The notes: generated by a model not told the origin, from the letters alone. Positions 54,665-64,000 are shown, counted from the first letter of the stretch. The stretch: DNA of 64,000 nucleotides from Phytopythium helicoides (GCA_024867545.1 JANFNE010000003.1:868001-932000); one strand, 5' to 3'. Numbers and translations are program-made.

Positions 54665-56317
54665 ATGGCGGACACGGCGGCGCTCTTCTCGCGGGTGCTG
54701 GGCGACGACGCGCCTGGCGAGAGCCTCGGGGCTATCGGCGGGTTCCTCGTGTGCCTGGACGTCCCCGCGGGCACGGAGCTTGGCGTGGACTACGAGGTGT
54801 TCCGCACGGGCGAGCGGTTCCAGGGCGTCAAGCTGCTGCCGCTGGGCGTGCACCTGGTGATCTTCCGCTCGCGGGAGCAGGCGCACGGCATCCGCCAGGG
54901 CTTCTTCGTGCGGATCCAGCGCCACGCGCAGGTGCTCGCGCGCGAGTGGAGCGCCGAGCGCGAGGAGCTCGGTCCTCCGCGGCCCGCGCTCAACCTCGAG
55001 GCGCTCGAGCGCGCCGTGCTCGCCTTCCAGCTCGACGACCGCCTCGGCGCCTACCCAAAGCAGCACGCCGGGCGCTGGGGGCGGCTCTCGCGCTTCCTCT
55101 CCGACTCGGTGCTGCGGGTGCGTCGCTCTTGGGCAGTTGCTTGAGCTGCTGCTGCTGACGGACAGCGATGGTGCACAGCGCTGCGCGCTCGAGCTCGGCG
55201 CCATCATCCTGCCAGGAGACTCGGAGGCGCCGGACACGTCAGACGGCGGAGTTGTCCCCTTCTTCCCCGACCTGCCGCGCACGGCGCGCTTCACCGACCT
55301 GCGCCGCCGACGCGCGGACCTCTCGGGCGAGCAGCGCACCGCCTACCACTTCGACCGCAGGTGCGCATTGCTGTCGGCGGTGGCTGGCTGGTACTCGGCG
55401 TTGACCTGGCGAAAAATTGCGGCATGCAGTGCCATGCTTGAGGAGCTCATTGCAGACAAGTTTGGCGGCGAGTGGAGGGAGCTGCTGGGAGAGCTGCAGC
55501 TGGCGTTCGTGCTCTTCCTGCAGCTATCGTCGCTGCCGGCGCTCGAGCAGTGGAAGCAGGTGCGAGTATCGTACGTTGGTACTTGTGTTGTTGCGGAAAG
55601 CGACTGAGAGTGCTCTCCAGTTTGTGGCGCTGCTGTGCTCGTGCGAGCGCGCGCTTGAGTCGAGAACGGAGCTGTTCGTCGCGTTCCTTAAGACGTTCCG
55701 CTGCCAGCTGGAGCAGGTTTGCCATGAATTCGTGAGGATCTGGACTTTATGCAATCGCTAACAATTGGTGGTCTTAACCATGCAGATCCCCGAGGACTTC
55801 TTCGATGACGAGCTCACGAGCGACAACTTTCTGCGGCCGTGCCTCGCCTCGCTGCTGGAGCTCATCGGCGAGGACGACTCACCTGAGCAGGTTGGGCAGC
55901 ATCGCCACTGCGCAATCAAAGTAGCTCTGCTAACGTCATGCCATCTCACGCCACTGCCAGATCCGCAAGCAAGGTGTCAAGCTCCGTGAACTGCTCCAGA
56001 ATCGCTTTCGGTGGTCGGCCGCTCCGGATCTGGATGAGGAGTTTGCGCCTGTGGTAGTGTCGCTCGAAGAGGTGCGTCTTACTCTGAGCCTTGCTCTTGA
56101 TCGCTCGGTTTGAAGCGAGTTTGCGGTTGCTTTGAATGCAGAAAGCTCCAAATCTAACACCTTACTGTTCTCGCCTTGCTGGCTACAGCTGCAGCTGTCC
56201 ACCAATGCCGAGTCGTATATCGGAAACGCAGAAAGCTCAGCCACTCCGCTGGAACATGGCGATGACAATGCACGCATCGCCGCAGCCTTTCTACAACAAC
56301 AGCGGCGAACTAAGTGA
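54665..56317 (+). CDS. AAR2: AAR2, U5 snRNP assembly factor
   Basis: A cytoplasmic chaperone-like protein that binds Prp8 during U5 snRNP assembly. ATG at 54665. The N-terminal beta domain has GGFLVCLDVPAGTELGVDYE, FQGVKLLPLGVHLV and GFFVRI. The helical domain has LLSAVAGWYSALTWRKI, MLEELIADKFG and GELQLAFVLFL. Introns: 55560-55620, 55717-55785 and 55891-55960. The fourth exon ends PVVVSLEE at 56071. It then either reads through to a stop at 56113 or splices (donor GTGCGT, acceptor at 56188 or 56194) into an exon ending at 56317. I list the longer form. One extra base near 55115 breaks the first exon. The later exons are in phase 0 throughout. Confidence 0.87.
55560..55620 (+). other. AAR2 intron 1
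   Basis: A 61-bp intron with donor GTGCGA and acceptor CTCCAG, in phase 0. It joins EQWKQ to FVALLCSCERAL. Confidence 0.85.
55717..55785 (+). other. AAR2 intron 2
   Basis: A 69-bp intron with weak donor GTTTGC, branch GCTAAC and acceptor ATGCAG, in phase 0. It joins CQLEQ to IPEDFFDDE. Confidence 0.82.
55891..55960 (+). other. AAR2 intron 3
   Basis: A 70-bp intron with weak donor GTTGGG, branch GCTAAC and acceptor TGCCAG, in phase 0. It joins DSPEQ to IRKQGVKLREL. Confidence 0.82.
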
Positions 56318-57131
56318 TGCACCATTTCAGGGAATAAAAAAAAATACTCAGATGCATTCAACCATTTTTCTTTTGGGTTGTGGGACCTCTTGATGTTTTC
56401 AAAGTAGACATTTCAATGATAAAGTCGGCAAACTAACATTCAACACCACCAATCTCAAATCAAACAGACATGTTCGGATTACATGATATAAAGAACATTG
56501 TCATCTACTTCAATTCGTTCGATAACAAAATAACTGGGAACACATTATCTTCGATCTCAAGCAACAACCGAGGTGGCGGCAATATATCATCGAGCAATCC
56601 GGTTCATACAACAAGGAAGCCGCTCGGCCGGAGCTGACCCTCTTGAAAATGAGACTGTTCACGTGAGAGCTGAACTTGATGGTCTCCACATAAGCTCCTT
56701 GCGATCGATTCGTGGTCAGAGCTTCGAGAACGTGTGCCCTGTCCGACATAATGATGTCGCCGGACTTTCATATGCGATACCTGGAGAGTTGTTGAGATGG
56801 TTCTCGCAATGACGAATTGCGAACATTTGCCAGGGGTTGCGAGTTAGTAAGGGAAGCAACATAGTTTTCTGAAGGCATACGTATGGATGTCAACATTGAG
56901 TTCTGGCTCCTCAGCAGACGCTATTGTACAGTAGCAGTCGACAACTAGAGCAACAAAGACTGCTAGCTCTCCTTGCTCCTCCACATTTTCCACCACAACA
57001 TTGCGTCCTCAGCGATGGATTACAAGAAAAGTGTAGCAGTGTAGTAGTCGACGAACAGAAATGCATTCGCGTCGATTGATAAAATGGGTATCTACTGCGC
57101 GAGACTCTACTGTCGGACCTTATACTTTAGT
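56318..57131. other. No gene recognised
   Basis: About 800 bp with short open frames on both strands and no recognisable product, RNA gene or repeat. Confidence 0.5.
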
Positions 57132-57577
57132 TTAGAGCGCGAGCACAGCGAGAAACACCAGCTCCAGCGAGCTCATGGACGCCGAAACGGTCGATGCAGC
57201 GCTGCTGCCTGAGCCAGTCACGCTACCGGCATCGGCGGTGCTGCCGCTGGTCGAGTTCGAGTCGATCGACGAGTTCGACACGAGCCACTCGTTAATGAAG
57301 TCGCCCAGGAGCGCACCCGTCGTGCTCGTGGCGTTATCGTAGAAGTCAGCAACCATGAGGAACACGTGCTACTCGCTGTTAACGAAGAAGGTTGAGATCT
57401 TGTCGCTCACGGCCTCGTACGCGTCAATGATAGCCGTCATGTTGGAGAAGAAGTCGGGGCCGCTGATCAGGTCGCTGAGCGGGTAGCCGAGGATGCGAGC
57501 TGGTAGAAGAGGTGCTGCGTGTGGTCGTACTCGCTGTCGATGAACAGCCAGTTCGCGGTCGGGGCCACCACGATCAA
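57132..57577 (-). pseudogene. Truncated gene with GPI-anchor-like C-terminus
   Basis: Minus-strand coding starts at an acceptor-like CACAG next to 57577 and gives VAPTANWLFIDSEYDHTQHL, then ILGYPLSDLISGPDFFSNM, an in-frame TAG at 57369-57371, and FLMVADFYDNATSTTG. It ends in a serine/threonine/glycine-rich stretch and a hydrophobic tail (LELVFLAVLAL), typical of GPI-anchored surface proteins. A frame change near 57500 and the internal stop break it, and the 5' part is absent because the inverted duplication arm begins just beyond. The family is not clear to me. Confidence 0.55.
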
Positions 57578-57719
57578 CTGTGATATTGATTGAAAGACCT
57601 GTGAGAGAAGAGAGAAATTGAGACGCTTGATATTTATCCATCAGTATTCGAAACTGCAAATGCTCTGGAGTCGATCCGGTCATGCTTGACGCCGACGGTT
57701 CAGCACTTGGACATTGAGC

Positions 57720-58607
57720 TGTCCTAACTTCATAGTTGTAACTGACCATGTCCTTGTGAATTCACCAACATCGATCGTGTATGCTGCGCTACAAGTTAAA
57801 TGCGCTGAGTTTCAGAGACAGCTACAGCATCACCTCATGGGAAAACAACTACTCCTATTCTTCTCGCATTCATTGATCGATATGCACTTTACACAGAGTT
57901 GATCGATTATTGAGTCAGTACCGGCTCCATTCCACAATCCAGTTCACGTTTGCAAACCACATCTGAATTCGGCGAAAAGTTCCTCTGCTTCAGTCGAGCT
58001 CCATTCCTACGAGCATATCAATGACCGTCCCGAGATTCTCCAAATGCTGATTTTGGTCAACTCGGAATCGTCCACTCGCATCAACTGAGGATGCTCCAGC
58101 ACTTCTAACTCGTCTCGCACAACCTTCGACTCTCGCAAGTGAAACACCACAACACGGTGATTCCATAAGTGATACATGTGCCGAAACCCCGCCAGCATCG
58201 ACACTCGATCCCAGTCATCCATTGTGATGAGGTATTTGTTACCGTATACCACGCAGCCGAGGCGAATGATCTCGTAGCTATTCAACGCTCGAATAGGATC
58301 AAATGGAACCACGACGCTAGAAGCACGACCAGAGCCAACGATTTCGACAACATCTGGGTTGTTCAGAAGCTCATACACATTGGAGGATCGTCCGAGACCA
58401 GCGACGTTTGTACTCCGCATAGCCAGTGCTTTCTCCACACCTCTCAGTGATGTGGAGGTCTCGCGGTATACAGGAAGTGATCTGGTGAGAACGAGAGGTA
58501 GCAAGCTGACAGCTAGGATGGCAAGCTTGATGATGAAGAGTCTCTCAATGTTTCCGTTGAGTCTTAGTGCGATATCCGTGGTGAAGAATTGGTCTAGTGA
58601 CAGCGTG
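57720..58607 (-). repeat. Inverted duplication, minus-strand arm
   Basis: Reverse complement of about 49953-50990. It covers the 3' end of membrane-protein copy 3 and about 290 bp of flank, including an identical stretch that ends GAAACTCAGCG followed directly by CATTTAACTTG. Confidence 0.85.
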
Positions 58608-60259
58608 TCCATCTCATCCGACGATACCAAAGTGGGAACAGCACCATCTTTGATCCCAAGCCACTGCCATGTCAAGAATGACATTCGGATGAAATGGATG
58701 CCACTGAGAGTAAAGATTGTCGGCACAAACAGAATGTCTGTGACCCGACGACGCAGAATCTTGGCAGCTGTGTTGAGTAAACTGTAGTAGATCAAAACAA
58801 GTTCGATAATCGCTGGATACATCACAAACCAAGTGCCATCGAGCGCATTTTGTTGACCCTGAAAGTAGCATCCAACTGAGAAGAAGGCACTGAGAGTATT
58901 GGACAGCCGTGGGAGGAGTAGAATTGGCAAGAATTGGAAGCTCGTCGAGTTGGAGAGCACACCGATTCCCGCATAGTGCAGTCGAGCATGTCCTTGGAGA
59001 TACCCTTGAAATAGAGCTGCAAGTGCGGCAATCCACCTGAATATCAACATTGCGACGGTAGCGTTGGAGACGAACATTGGCCAGTCGTAGTTGGTACGCA
59101 CAATCTGCAACATCCGGCCGTCCCACCAGAAAACTCCGTACTGCGTCCCATTGTATATAACGACACTCGTTGACTCTTGAATAACAAGATCAACCCTGAA
59201 TTTTGGCCCCCATCTTTGCTGTAGAATGCTGTCGCGGCAAATACTTGAACGAGTGCAATCGATTTCTGCATCCATAAATGGAGATTCGGCATCAAAGTAC
59301 CGATCTTTCGCTGGCAGCAGGCGTGGCTTTGAGCTCGTTGTCATCATATCAGAGTACCACTTCATTCCGTCTTGATCTTCGTACCAGCCATTGCGCCAAG
59401 TACCACCTGAGCGCCTCAGCCATTCCTCTGTTTTAGCTTCGCGGAGAGTTCGGTTGATTCCACGAATCAGCGCAGCATATCCATCAAGATGCTCAAACCT
59501 GTCCATCAAATGGATCATACAGGCACTTCCGTCCCACCCAGGGATCGCGGTTCGAGCGCTATGAGCGTTGTCCCAGTATGGCATAATCAGTAGCGGCAGT
59601 GAGTTGTGAATCAAAAGTGTCTCGTTGCCGTCTGCGCCAACAATGACTCGAAGATTGTCTGTAGTGATGTTGTAGCCCAGTTCTTCGCAAATACTTGTGA
59701 TTGTTGAAAATGTCTCCCCAGCTAGATTACACGTGTGCATGTATACCTCGGTTGCTGTAGTGTCTAAGATCGCTCCTGATCGCTGAATGACTCGATATGC
59801 TGCAATCGAAGTTCCAGATGTGTCGACTACTGATGTGGAACCAAATGAAAAAGCTGAGGGTAAAAGATCTTCCAGAAGCACTGGGTGGTAGCGATTGTTG
59901 CGGCCAATACACGCAAGAACTCGGTCGGTGTATGGTACATCGTTGTCTTTTCTGGTATCGTAAGGCCCAAGCGAAGGGTTTTGGCCGACTGATCGAATCA
60001 TTGTTGTTTGTATGGAGCTTGCGAGGACTCCAAGGAGTTGTAAACACATCAATATAGCAACAAAGGCGCATGTTAGTGCGCTGAAGACTGCTCTTGCGGC
60101 TTCGGATTTTGTTGCACAAGTTCGTTTCTTCCGTGAAAACTGACAGACCTTGCTCGCCACCTGTGATGAATAGGTAGTATCTTGCTGGTGACTCCCGGCC
60201 GTCGAGGTTGGTACTAGCGCTTTGATGGGAGCAATACTGCGTCGACTCGAGAGACCCAT
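58007..60259 (-). CDS. Multi-pass membrane protein family, copy 3
   Basis: An intact 750-residue protein of the same unknown family as copy 2. ATG at 60259; a GTG precedes it. It has a basic N-terminus (FSRKKRTCATKSE), a helix (FSALTCAFVAILMCLQLLG), a large domain with conserved LLEDLLPSAFSF, MPYWDNAHSARTAIPGWDG and DAEIDCTRSSICRD, then five to six helices and a 190-residue tail ending ISIWRISGRSLICS. No introns or frame breaks, so it is the best reference for the family. The first two thirds resemble copy 2, while the last part and 3' flank are nearly identical to copy 1. Confidence 0.75.
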   Translation of the reverse strand: MGLSSRRSIAPIKALVPTSTAGSHQQDTTYSSQVASKVCQFSRKKRTCATKSEAARAVFSALTCAFVAILMCLQLLGVLASSIQTTMIRSVGQNPSLGPYDTRKDNDVPYTDRVLACIGRNNRYHPVLLEDLLPSAFSFGSTSVVDTSGTSIAAYRVIQRSGAILDTTATEVYMHTCNLAGETFSTITSICEELGYNITTDNLRVIVGADGNETLLIHNSLPLLIMPYWDNAHSARTAIPGWDGSACMIHLMDRFEHLDGYAALIRGINRTLREAKTEEWLRRSGGTWRNGWYEDQDGMKWYSDMMTTSSKPRLLPAKDRYFDAESPFMDAEIDCTRSSICRDSILQQRWGPKFRVDLVIQESTSVVIYNGTQYGVFWWDGRMLQIVRTNYDWPMFVSNATVAMLIFRWIAALAALFQGYLQGHARLHYAGIGVLSNSTSFQFLPILLLPRLSNTLSAFFSVGCYFQGQQNALDGTWFVMYPAIIELVLIYYSLLNTAAKILRRRVTDILFVPTIFTLSGIHFIRMSFLTWQWLGIKDGAVPTLVSSDEMDTLSLDQFFTTDIALRLNGNIERLFIIKLAILAVSLLPLVLTRSLPVYRETSTSLRGVEKALAMRSTNVAGLGRSSNVYELLNNPDVVEIVGSGRASSVVVPFDPIRALNSYEIIRLGCVVYGNKYLITMDDWDRVSMLAGFRHMYHLWNHRVVVFHLRESKVVRDELEVLEHPQLMRVDDSELTKISIWRISGRSLICS

Positions 60260-60782
60260 CACTTGTGCAATTGTTGCTCACTCTTCCAATGATGAAGTTG
60301 GTGATCACTTGTTCAATCTATTTAGAGCGGTGATTGCCTCAAATTGGCGCTCAATGTATGGGGTGGCGCAACCTATTGTGAATCTAGCGATGTGAAGAGT
60401 GATGGGCAGCACAACAGCTGTCACCCTTGAAACATGCATGTCCGGAGCACTGCAACATTTGACAAAGGCCGTGTTCAAAACGATTATCATGGGGTGCTCA
60501 CATGATTGCCGCAAGTAATTCTCCAGACTACAGCTCGGCGTTAAGGATCTGGTTCTAACTCCAATACTAGGATATGGTGGGTTTGCATCGTGCAACGATT
60601 TAGACAATCCCTTGATCCAAATCAAACAGTGTAATCGAACAGCCTACCTTGACTGCATGTCTAGCGCGCATCTCGACACTCTGTACTTGCCGCTGAAAGC
60701 AGCATATCTAGACATTGCTCACAGCATGAAGACAGCTTTTATTTGTTGCCTCACTGAAGGTGCCATAAAGACACTTTTTTTT
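60260..60782. other. Upstream region of copy 3 and downstream of PPME1, no gene seen
   Basis: About 520 bp. A minus-strand frame at 60305-60625 is open but resembles nothing known to me. A T run sits at 60775-60784, at the end of the PPME1 CDS. Confidence 0.5.
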
Positions 60783-62274
60783 TCATTCCTGCTTTGGAAT
60801 CATGGCACGGGCTTTGGCAAGGCGTTCTGCCAGAATCGCATTTGAAGGTTGCTTGGTTGCGCCTTGGGGTCCAAAAATGACGCCGCCCACCATTCGCGCG
60901 CAGCGTCCGCAGAACTCGGAGATCGCTGTCGCCACCTGCTCGGGACAGTCCTCTTGCACGACATGACCCGAGCCGTACATGAGTCGCAGCTCAAACTTGC
61001 CCATCATTTGCCCGCGCATCAGAGCCGTGTCGAGCCGATCCGAGCCTGGGTGTTTTGTTAGCATACTGTTAATAGCTGTCAAAATTCCATCAAGTTGTTG
61101 CTATCCAAACATTCGTACCCGCAAGCACGAGGATCTTTGCGGCTGAGAGACTCAAGAACTGGTCTGAGAGACCAATAAACCAGTCTGTAACGGAGGGCAC
61201 CCGCGTATCAGTTCAAGCGCTTGATTTGTGCCGCTACCATGGTATTGTGACATACCTTTCCAGTACGGAGCACTGCTGGCGAGATCTGTTCGCCAGGCAT
61301 AGGTCCCGTCTTCTAGGGCTCTCAGCTGCGAAGGGATCGACACCTGAGCCGCATCAGCGTTCCGAACGGTTCCTGAGTGAAGTGCCCAATGGATTGCATC
61401 TTTATGCGACCGGAACCGCAGCGGGCGCTTGTTCAGAATCGCGTGCATGTGGCCCAGCGACGCTAGCGCCGTGCCCTCGACCACATCAACCACCATGACA
61501 CCCACAATCGAAGATACTCTGTTGGTCGCCGCTACCCTCACCGCCAACGCGCCACCGAGACTGCCCACACACCAAGATCAGCATGCCTAGAAGCGTAAAG
61601 TCATTCCAGCACCGTTGCAGCCATCACCTGTGACCGACAAGGACAGTCTGCACCTTGTCGGCATCCTCAGGTGACGATGGCAGTATCTGCTCCATGACGG
61701 CGATCGTGTCCTCAACCAGCGTGTCCATCGACAGGTCGCTGTCGTCCGTCGTCTCCGTCTCGCCTGCAAGCAGTCTACCGTGAGCGGCGCATCCATCGAC
61801 CGCATCGTTCAGCCAGCGCGTCCCACCATGGCCCCGCAGGTCGAACGCGTGGATCGTGAAGTGCTGCTTGAGCAGCGCCTGCCGCATCCGCCCCAGTCAT
61901 AAAATCCGCGTGCAATCCCGAGCCAGCCTGCATCTCCGCTCACCGTCACGAGGCACCAGGTCATGGCCGTGTAGCCGCCGCCGTGCAGCAGCACGACGTG
62001 CGGGCCCGCGTCCCCCGCCCTGTACGTCCTGAAGGTCTGTCGCGCCGCGCGTCAGCCCTCGCCTCGCTCCCCCCGCGCCCGCGCGACTCACGCTGCCGTT
62101 CGCCAGCGCCACGTCCGCCTGCGCGTCGAAGTACTTGGCCCACAGCGCGTCCGCGTCCCCAGCCGCCGCCACCGCCACCGCCTGCTCCCTCAGCCGCGGG
62201 TGCACGGCCGCGTCCACGCGCGCGGCGGCCTCGCTGCGCTTCCACGGCGCGGGGCACCGCGCGGCGTCCTCCAT
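60783..62274 (-). CDS. PPME1: Protein phosphatase 2A methylesterase (PPME1)
   Basis: The serine hydrolase that removes the C-terminal methyl ester from the PP2A catalytic subunit and so controls PP2A holoenzyme assembly. Six exons on the minus strand: 62092-62274, 61944-62036, 61628-61878, 61256-61560, 61119-61184 and 60783-61045. This gives 386 residues, the usual length, with no frame error. Key motifs: oxyanion region LLHGGGYTAMTW, FDLRGHGGTRW, nucleophile elbow VGHSLGGALAV (split by intron 3), the DVVEGTALASL block, LVLAGSDRLD, and the catalytic histidine in YGSGHVVQED. ATG at 62274 starts the first exon. Confidence 0.95.
61046..61118 (-). other. PPME1 intron 5
   Basis: A 73-bp intron with donor GTACGA, branch TGCTAAC and acceptor CCCAG, in phase 1. 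It joins ILVLAG to SDRLDTAL. Confidence 0.9.
61185..61255 (-). other. PPME1 intron 4
   Basis: A 71-bp intron with donor GTATGT and acceptor GTTACAG, in phase 1. It joins PYWK to DWFIGLSDQFLS. Confidence 0.88.
61561..61627 (-). other. PPME1 intron 3
   Basis: A 67-bp intron with donor GTGATG and acceptor GGGCAG, in phase 2. It splits the catalytic serine codon of GHSLGG. Confidence 0.9.
61879..61943 (-). other. PPME1 intron 2
   Basis: A 65-bp intron with donor GTGAGC and acceptor GCGGCAG, in phase 0. It joins WCLVT to ALLKQHFTIHAFD. Confidence 0.88.
62037..62091 (-). other. PPME1 intron 1
   Basis: A 55-bp intron with donor GTGAGT and acceptor GCGACAG, in phase 0. It joins ANGS to TFRTYRAGD. 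Confidence 0.88.
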
Positions 62275-62529
62275 GCCGCCTGTCTCGGGTATCTTCGCGT
62301 AGTGGCGAGAACGGCGGGGAATATTTCAGGCGTGACCAGCGCACACGTCGCAGAGCGAACCCATCTGGCGAGTTGGCGCACATGGCAGAGGCGCTGGCTG
62401 TGCGCAACGCTGCTGCTGCTGCCATCCGTTGCGCGCGGCAGCTGGGAGAAGCAGGAGAGAGCGCGGCGGTGGCTCCACCGACGGCCAGCGAGGCCACAAC
62501 GCGACCGCTCGCTCCGTACGCAGACAGCA
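62275..62529. promoter_or_regulatory. Short divergent promoter, PPME1 and membrane protein
   Basis: Two ATGs read outwards from a 255-bp GC-rich gap. No TATA or CCAAT box is obvious. A shared promoter is inferred from spacing only. Confidence 0.4.
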
Positions 62530-63381
62530 ATGACCGCGCTCAACGCCGGCGCGGCGCAGCCAGAGTTCACGTACAGCTACGGCGCGCTTGACGGAGAGGT
62601 CGACGAGGCTCACCTCGCGACCATGAACGCCCTGGGCGAGCGCGAGTACGGCACGTTCGAGGTGTCCTTCATCGACGTGGAGGAGTCCGACGAGTCTCCG
62701 CGCAAGCAGCCGGCCGCGCACTCGTCGCACGTGTGGGAAGCCTGCTCCGGCGACTGCGCGCTGCTGCTGCGGATCTTGCTGGCCCCCGTTCGTCTCGACA
62801 CGTACAAGTGCGTGGCGTTCCACGCGGCCAACTTTGCGTTCGCCGTGCTGGCAGCCGCCTGGTCGTCCGCGTTGCAGATCGCCAAGGTGCTTGTGTGCTG
62901 GCACGCGCCTTGGGCCGCAGCACTTGCTCGCGTAGCGTCCGCCTCGCTGCGCGTACTGCTGAGCGTCGACTGCCGACTGGTCAACTTCATCTCGCGCGAC
63001 AAGCACTCGGTGGCCGTGTACAACTCGGCGGCGGGCTTCCAGCAGCAGGCCGGCTTCTTCGGCATGTACGCGCAAGTGTACTTCCTGGCGGCCAAGCTGC
63101 TCTGCGCCGCCGTGCCGGGCTTCGTCTTCTCGCTGCTCTTCGTCTGGGCCTGGGTGCACGCCGCGCTACTGCTGCTGCACGCAGGCTCCGGTGTGCTCTA
63201 CGGGTCACCGGACGCGTCCGCCGGCGAGCCGGCGCTGGGCGACCGCCATGCGCTGGAGCTCGAGGTCGCGGCCTCCACCGTGGCGCTGTACGCGTGCGTG
63301 CTGCTGCTGCAGGTGCTGGCGTACGCGTCGCGCGCCGTCACCATGTTCTTCTGCGCCGAGTACCTGGTGTACGCCGCCTGA
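62530..63381 (+). CDS. Unknown multi-pass membrane protein
   Basis: A 283-residue protein, one exon, with ATG at 62530 (the frame extends further upstream without another likely start). An acidic cytoplasmic N-terminus (EVDEAHLATMNALGEREYG, VSFIDVEESDESP) precedes four to five hydrophobic segments: FHAANFAFAVLAAAW, a helix near VASASLRVLLSV, LAAKLLCAAVPGFVFSLLFV extending through a second helix, and STVALYACVLLLQVLAYA. I recognise no family. No frame error is evident. Confidence 0.7.
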   Translation: MTALNAGAAQPEFTYSYGALDGEVDEAHLATMNALGEREYGTFEVSFIDVEESDESPRKQPAAHSSHVWEACSGDCALLLRILLAPVRLDTYKCVAFHAANFAFAVLAAAWSSALQIAKVLVCWHAPWAAALARVASASLRVLLSVDCRLVNFISRDKHSVAVYNSAAGFQQQAGFFGMYAQVYFLAAKLLCAAVPGFVFSLLFVWAWVHAALLLLHAGSGVLYGSPDASAGEPALGDRHALELEVAASTVALYACVLLLQVLAYASRAVTMFFCAEYLVYAA

Positions 63382-63544
63382 TAATAGAGTCGCGTCACAC
63401 GTCGCACCTTCCTATTATTTGGTCTTGCAGTGCTCATATCACTTCTCCGAGGTCCGTGAACACTTCCGAGCGCGAGCGCCCCAAAAGAGTCGGTACTGAG
63501 AGGGAGCCGCCGACAAACCGTCGGGCTGGTGGCTTGGAGGCGAC
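63382..63544. other. Short intergenic spacer
   Basis: A 163-bp spacer between two plus-strand genes with nothing recognisable. Confidence 0.5.
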
Positions 63545-64000
63545 ATGGAGCGCGCGCGCGCGGCGGGCGGCAGCCTCATCGGCGAGGCGGCGCTGCTGCA
63601 CTGGGCTGAGACGGGGCGAAAGGACGTGTGCGTCGTGGGGGTGGCGGCCGAGAGGCGGCGGTGGCGGCGGCTGACGCGGCGGCGGTGGACAGGAGCGGGC
63701 GGCTGCGGGACGCGCTCAAGGAGCCGGCGGGGGCCGCGAGCGACTCGGGTGCGTGCGCGCTCGTGAGTGTGGGGCTTGTGGGGGTGGCGGAGCTGACGAG
63801 GGAGACCCAGCGCTGCACCGACTGCTGTATGAGCTCGTGTGGATCGCGGCGAACGCCAAGCTGCCGCGGCAGGACGTGGTCGCGGTGCTCAAGGACGCCA
63901 AGCTGGTGCGTGGACGTCTGCGCAGCGAGCGCTAGAGGAGGACAGTCCGGCTGACGCGCGTGTGGTGCGGCAGGAGACGAGCTCCGTGGGGGTGGACGCG
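63545..64000 (+). CDS. 5' end of a gene, possibly THO complex subunit 2
   Basis: Partial, running off the window. ATG at 63545 gives GGSLIGEAALLHWAETGRKD. The frame then shifts by one base in a G run near 63640 into GRLRDALKEPAGAASDS. Introns at 63749-63804 and 63906-63973 (both donor GTGCGT) join to DPALHRLLYELVWIAANAKL, PRQDVVAVLKDAKL and ETSSVGVDA. The LLYELVW helix and following LKDAK recall the N-terminal region of THOC2, an mRNA export factor, but the evidence is thin; other helical-repeat proteins are possible. Confidence 0.4.

Noticed and set aside
60305..60625. 106-residue minus-strand frame
   Set aside because: Starts near the copy 3 promoter with no recognisable domain; too little to call a gene.

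Overview
The window is nuclear DNA of an oomycete-like stramenopile. The evidence is a set of GC-rich, intron-poor eukaryotic genes with short introns (55-80 bp), a motor-IQ-PX myosin, axonemal proteins that fit a zoospore-forming organism, Copia and Gypsy retrotransposon relics, and CCAAT-box promoters. Genes are tightly packed on both strands, often with under 200 bp between them.

Layout. 1-1637 is a satellite of essentially perfect 125-bp repeats. 1640-8500 is a transposon graveyard: a 5'-truncated Copia element that has lost its reverse-transcriptase active site, a DDE transposase fragment, a Gypsy pol fragment and a decayed gene relic. 8705-24151 is a housekeeping block: nucleotide-sugar transporter, myosin with PX tail, a stand-alone PX paralogue of that tail, MRM2/RlmE rRNA methyltransferase, phosphoglycerate kinase, a two-box HMG protein, the SF3b subunit PHF5A and the axonemal coiled-coil protein CFAP184/CCDC96. 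24229-31715 (minus) is a very large IQ-motif protein, or two adjacent ones, with repeated C-terminal modules. 32434-37769 (minus) holds a NEK-like kinase, a coiled-coil protein with a proline-rich repeat, and a YbaK-type aminoacyl-tRNA deacylase. 38804-40876 is an apparently intact Fanzor, the eukaryotic TnpB-related RNA-guided nuclease, with an N-terminal basic stretch, a complete RuvC triad in its rearranged form, a zinc finger and a hairpin just past its stop. 41062-47522 holds a TPH-domain coiled-coil protein and eIF4G. 48581-60259 contains three copies of an unknown multi-pass membrane protein family, one degenerate and one mosaic, interleaved with AAR2. 60783-64000 has the PP2A methylesterase PPME1, an unknown membrane protein, and the 5' end of a possible THOC2.

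Common functions: pre-mRNA processing (PHF5A, AAR2, possibly THOC2), translation and RNA modification (eIF4G, MRM2, the YbaK deacylase), and flagellum or cytoskeleton (CFAP184, TPH protein, NEK kinase, myosin). No operon-like organisation is implied.

Quality warning. At least 23 single-base frame breaks interrupt otherwise conserved genes, including phosphoglycerate kinase and PHF5A, which should be essential. About three quarters look like one extra base. I read these as mostly consensus errors. Where introns and frame breaks are both corrected, the CDS lengths come out divisible by three. Many nominal open frames begin at GTG or TTG; I use the first plausible ATG instead.
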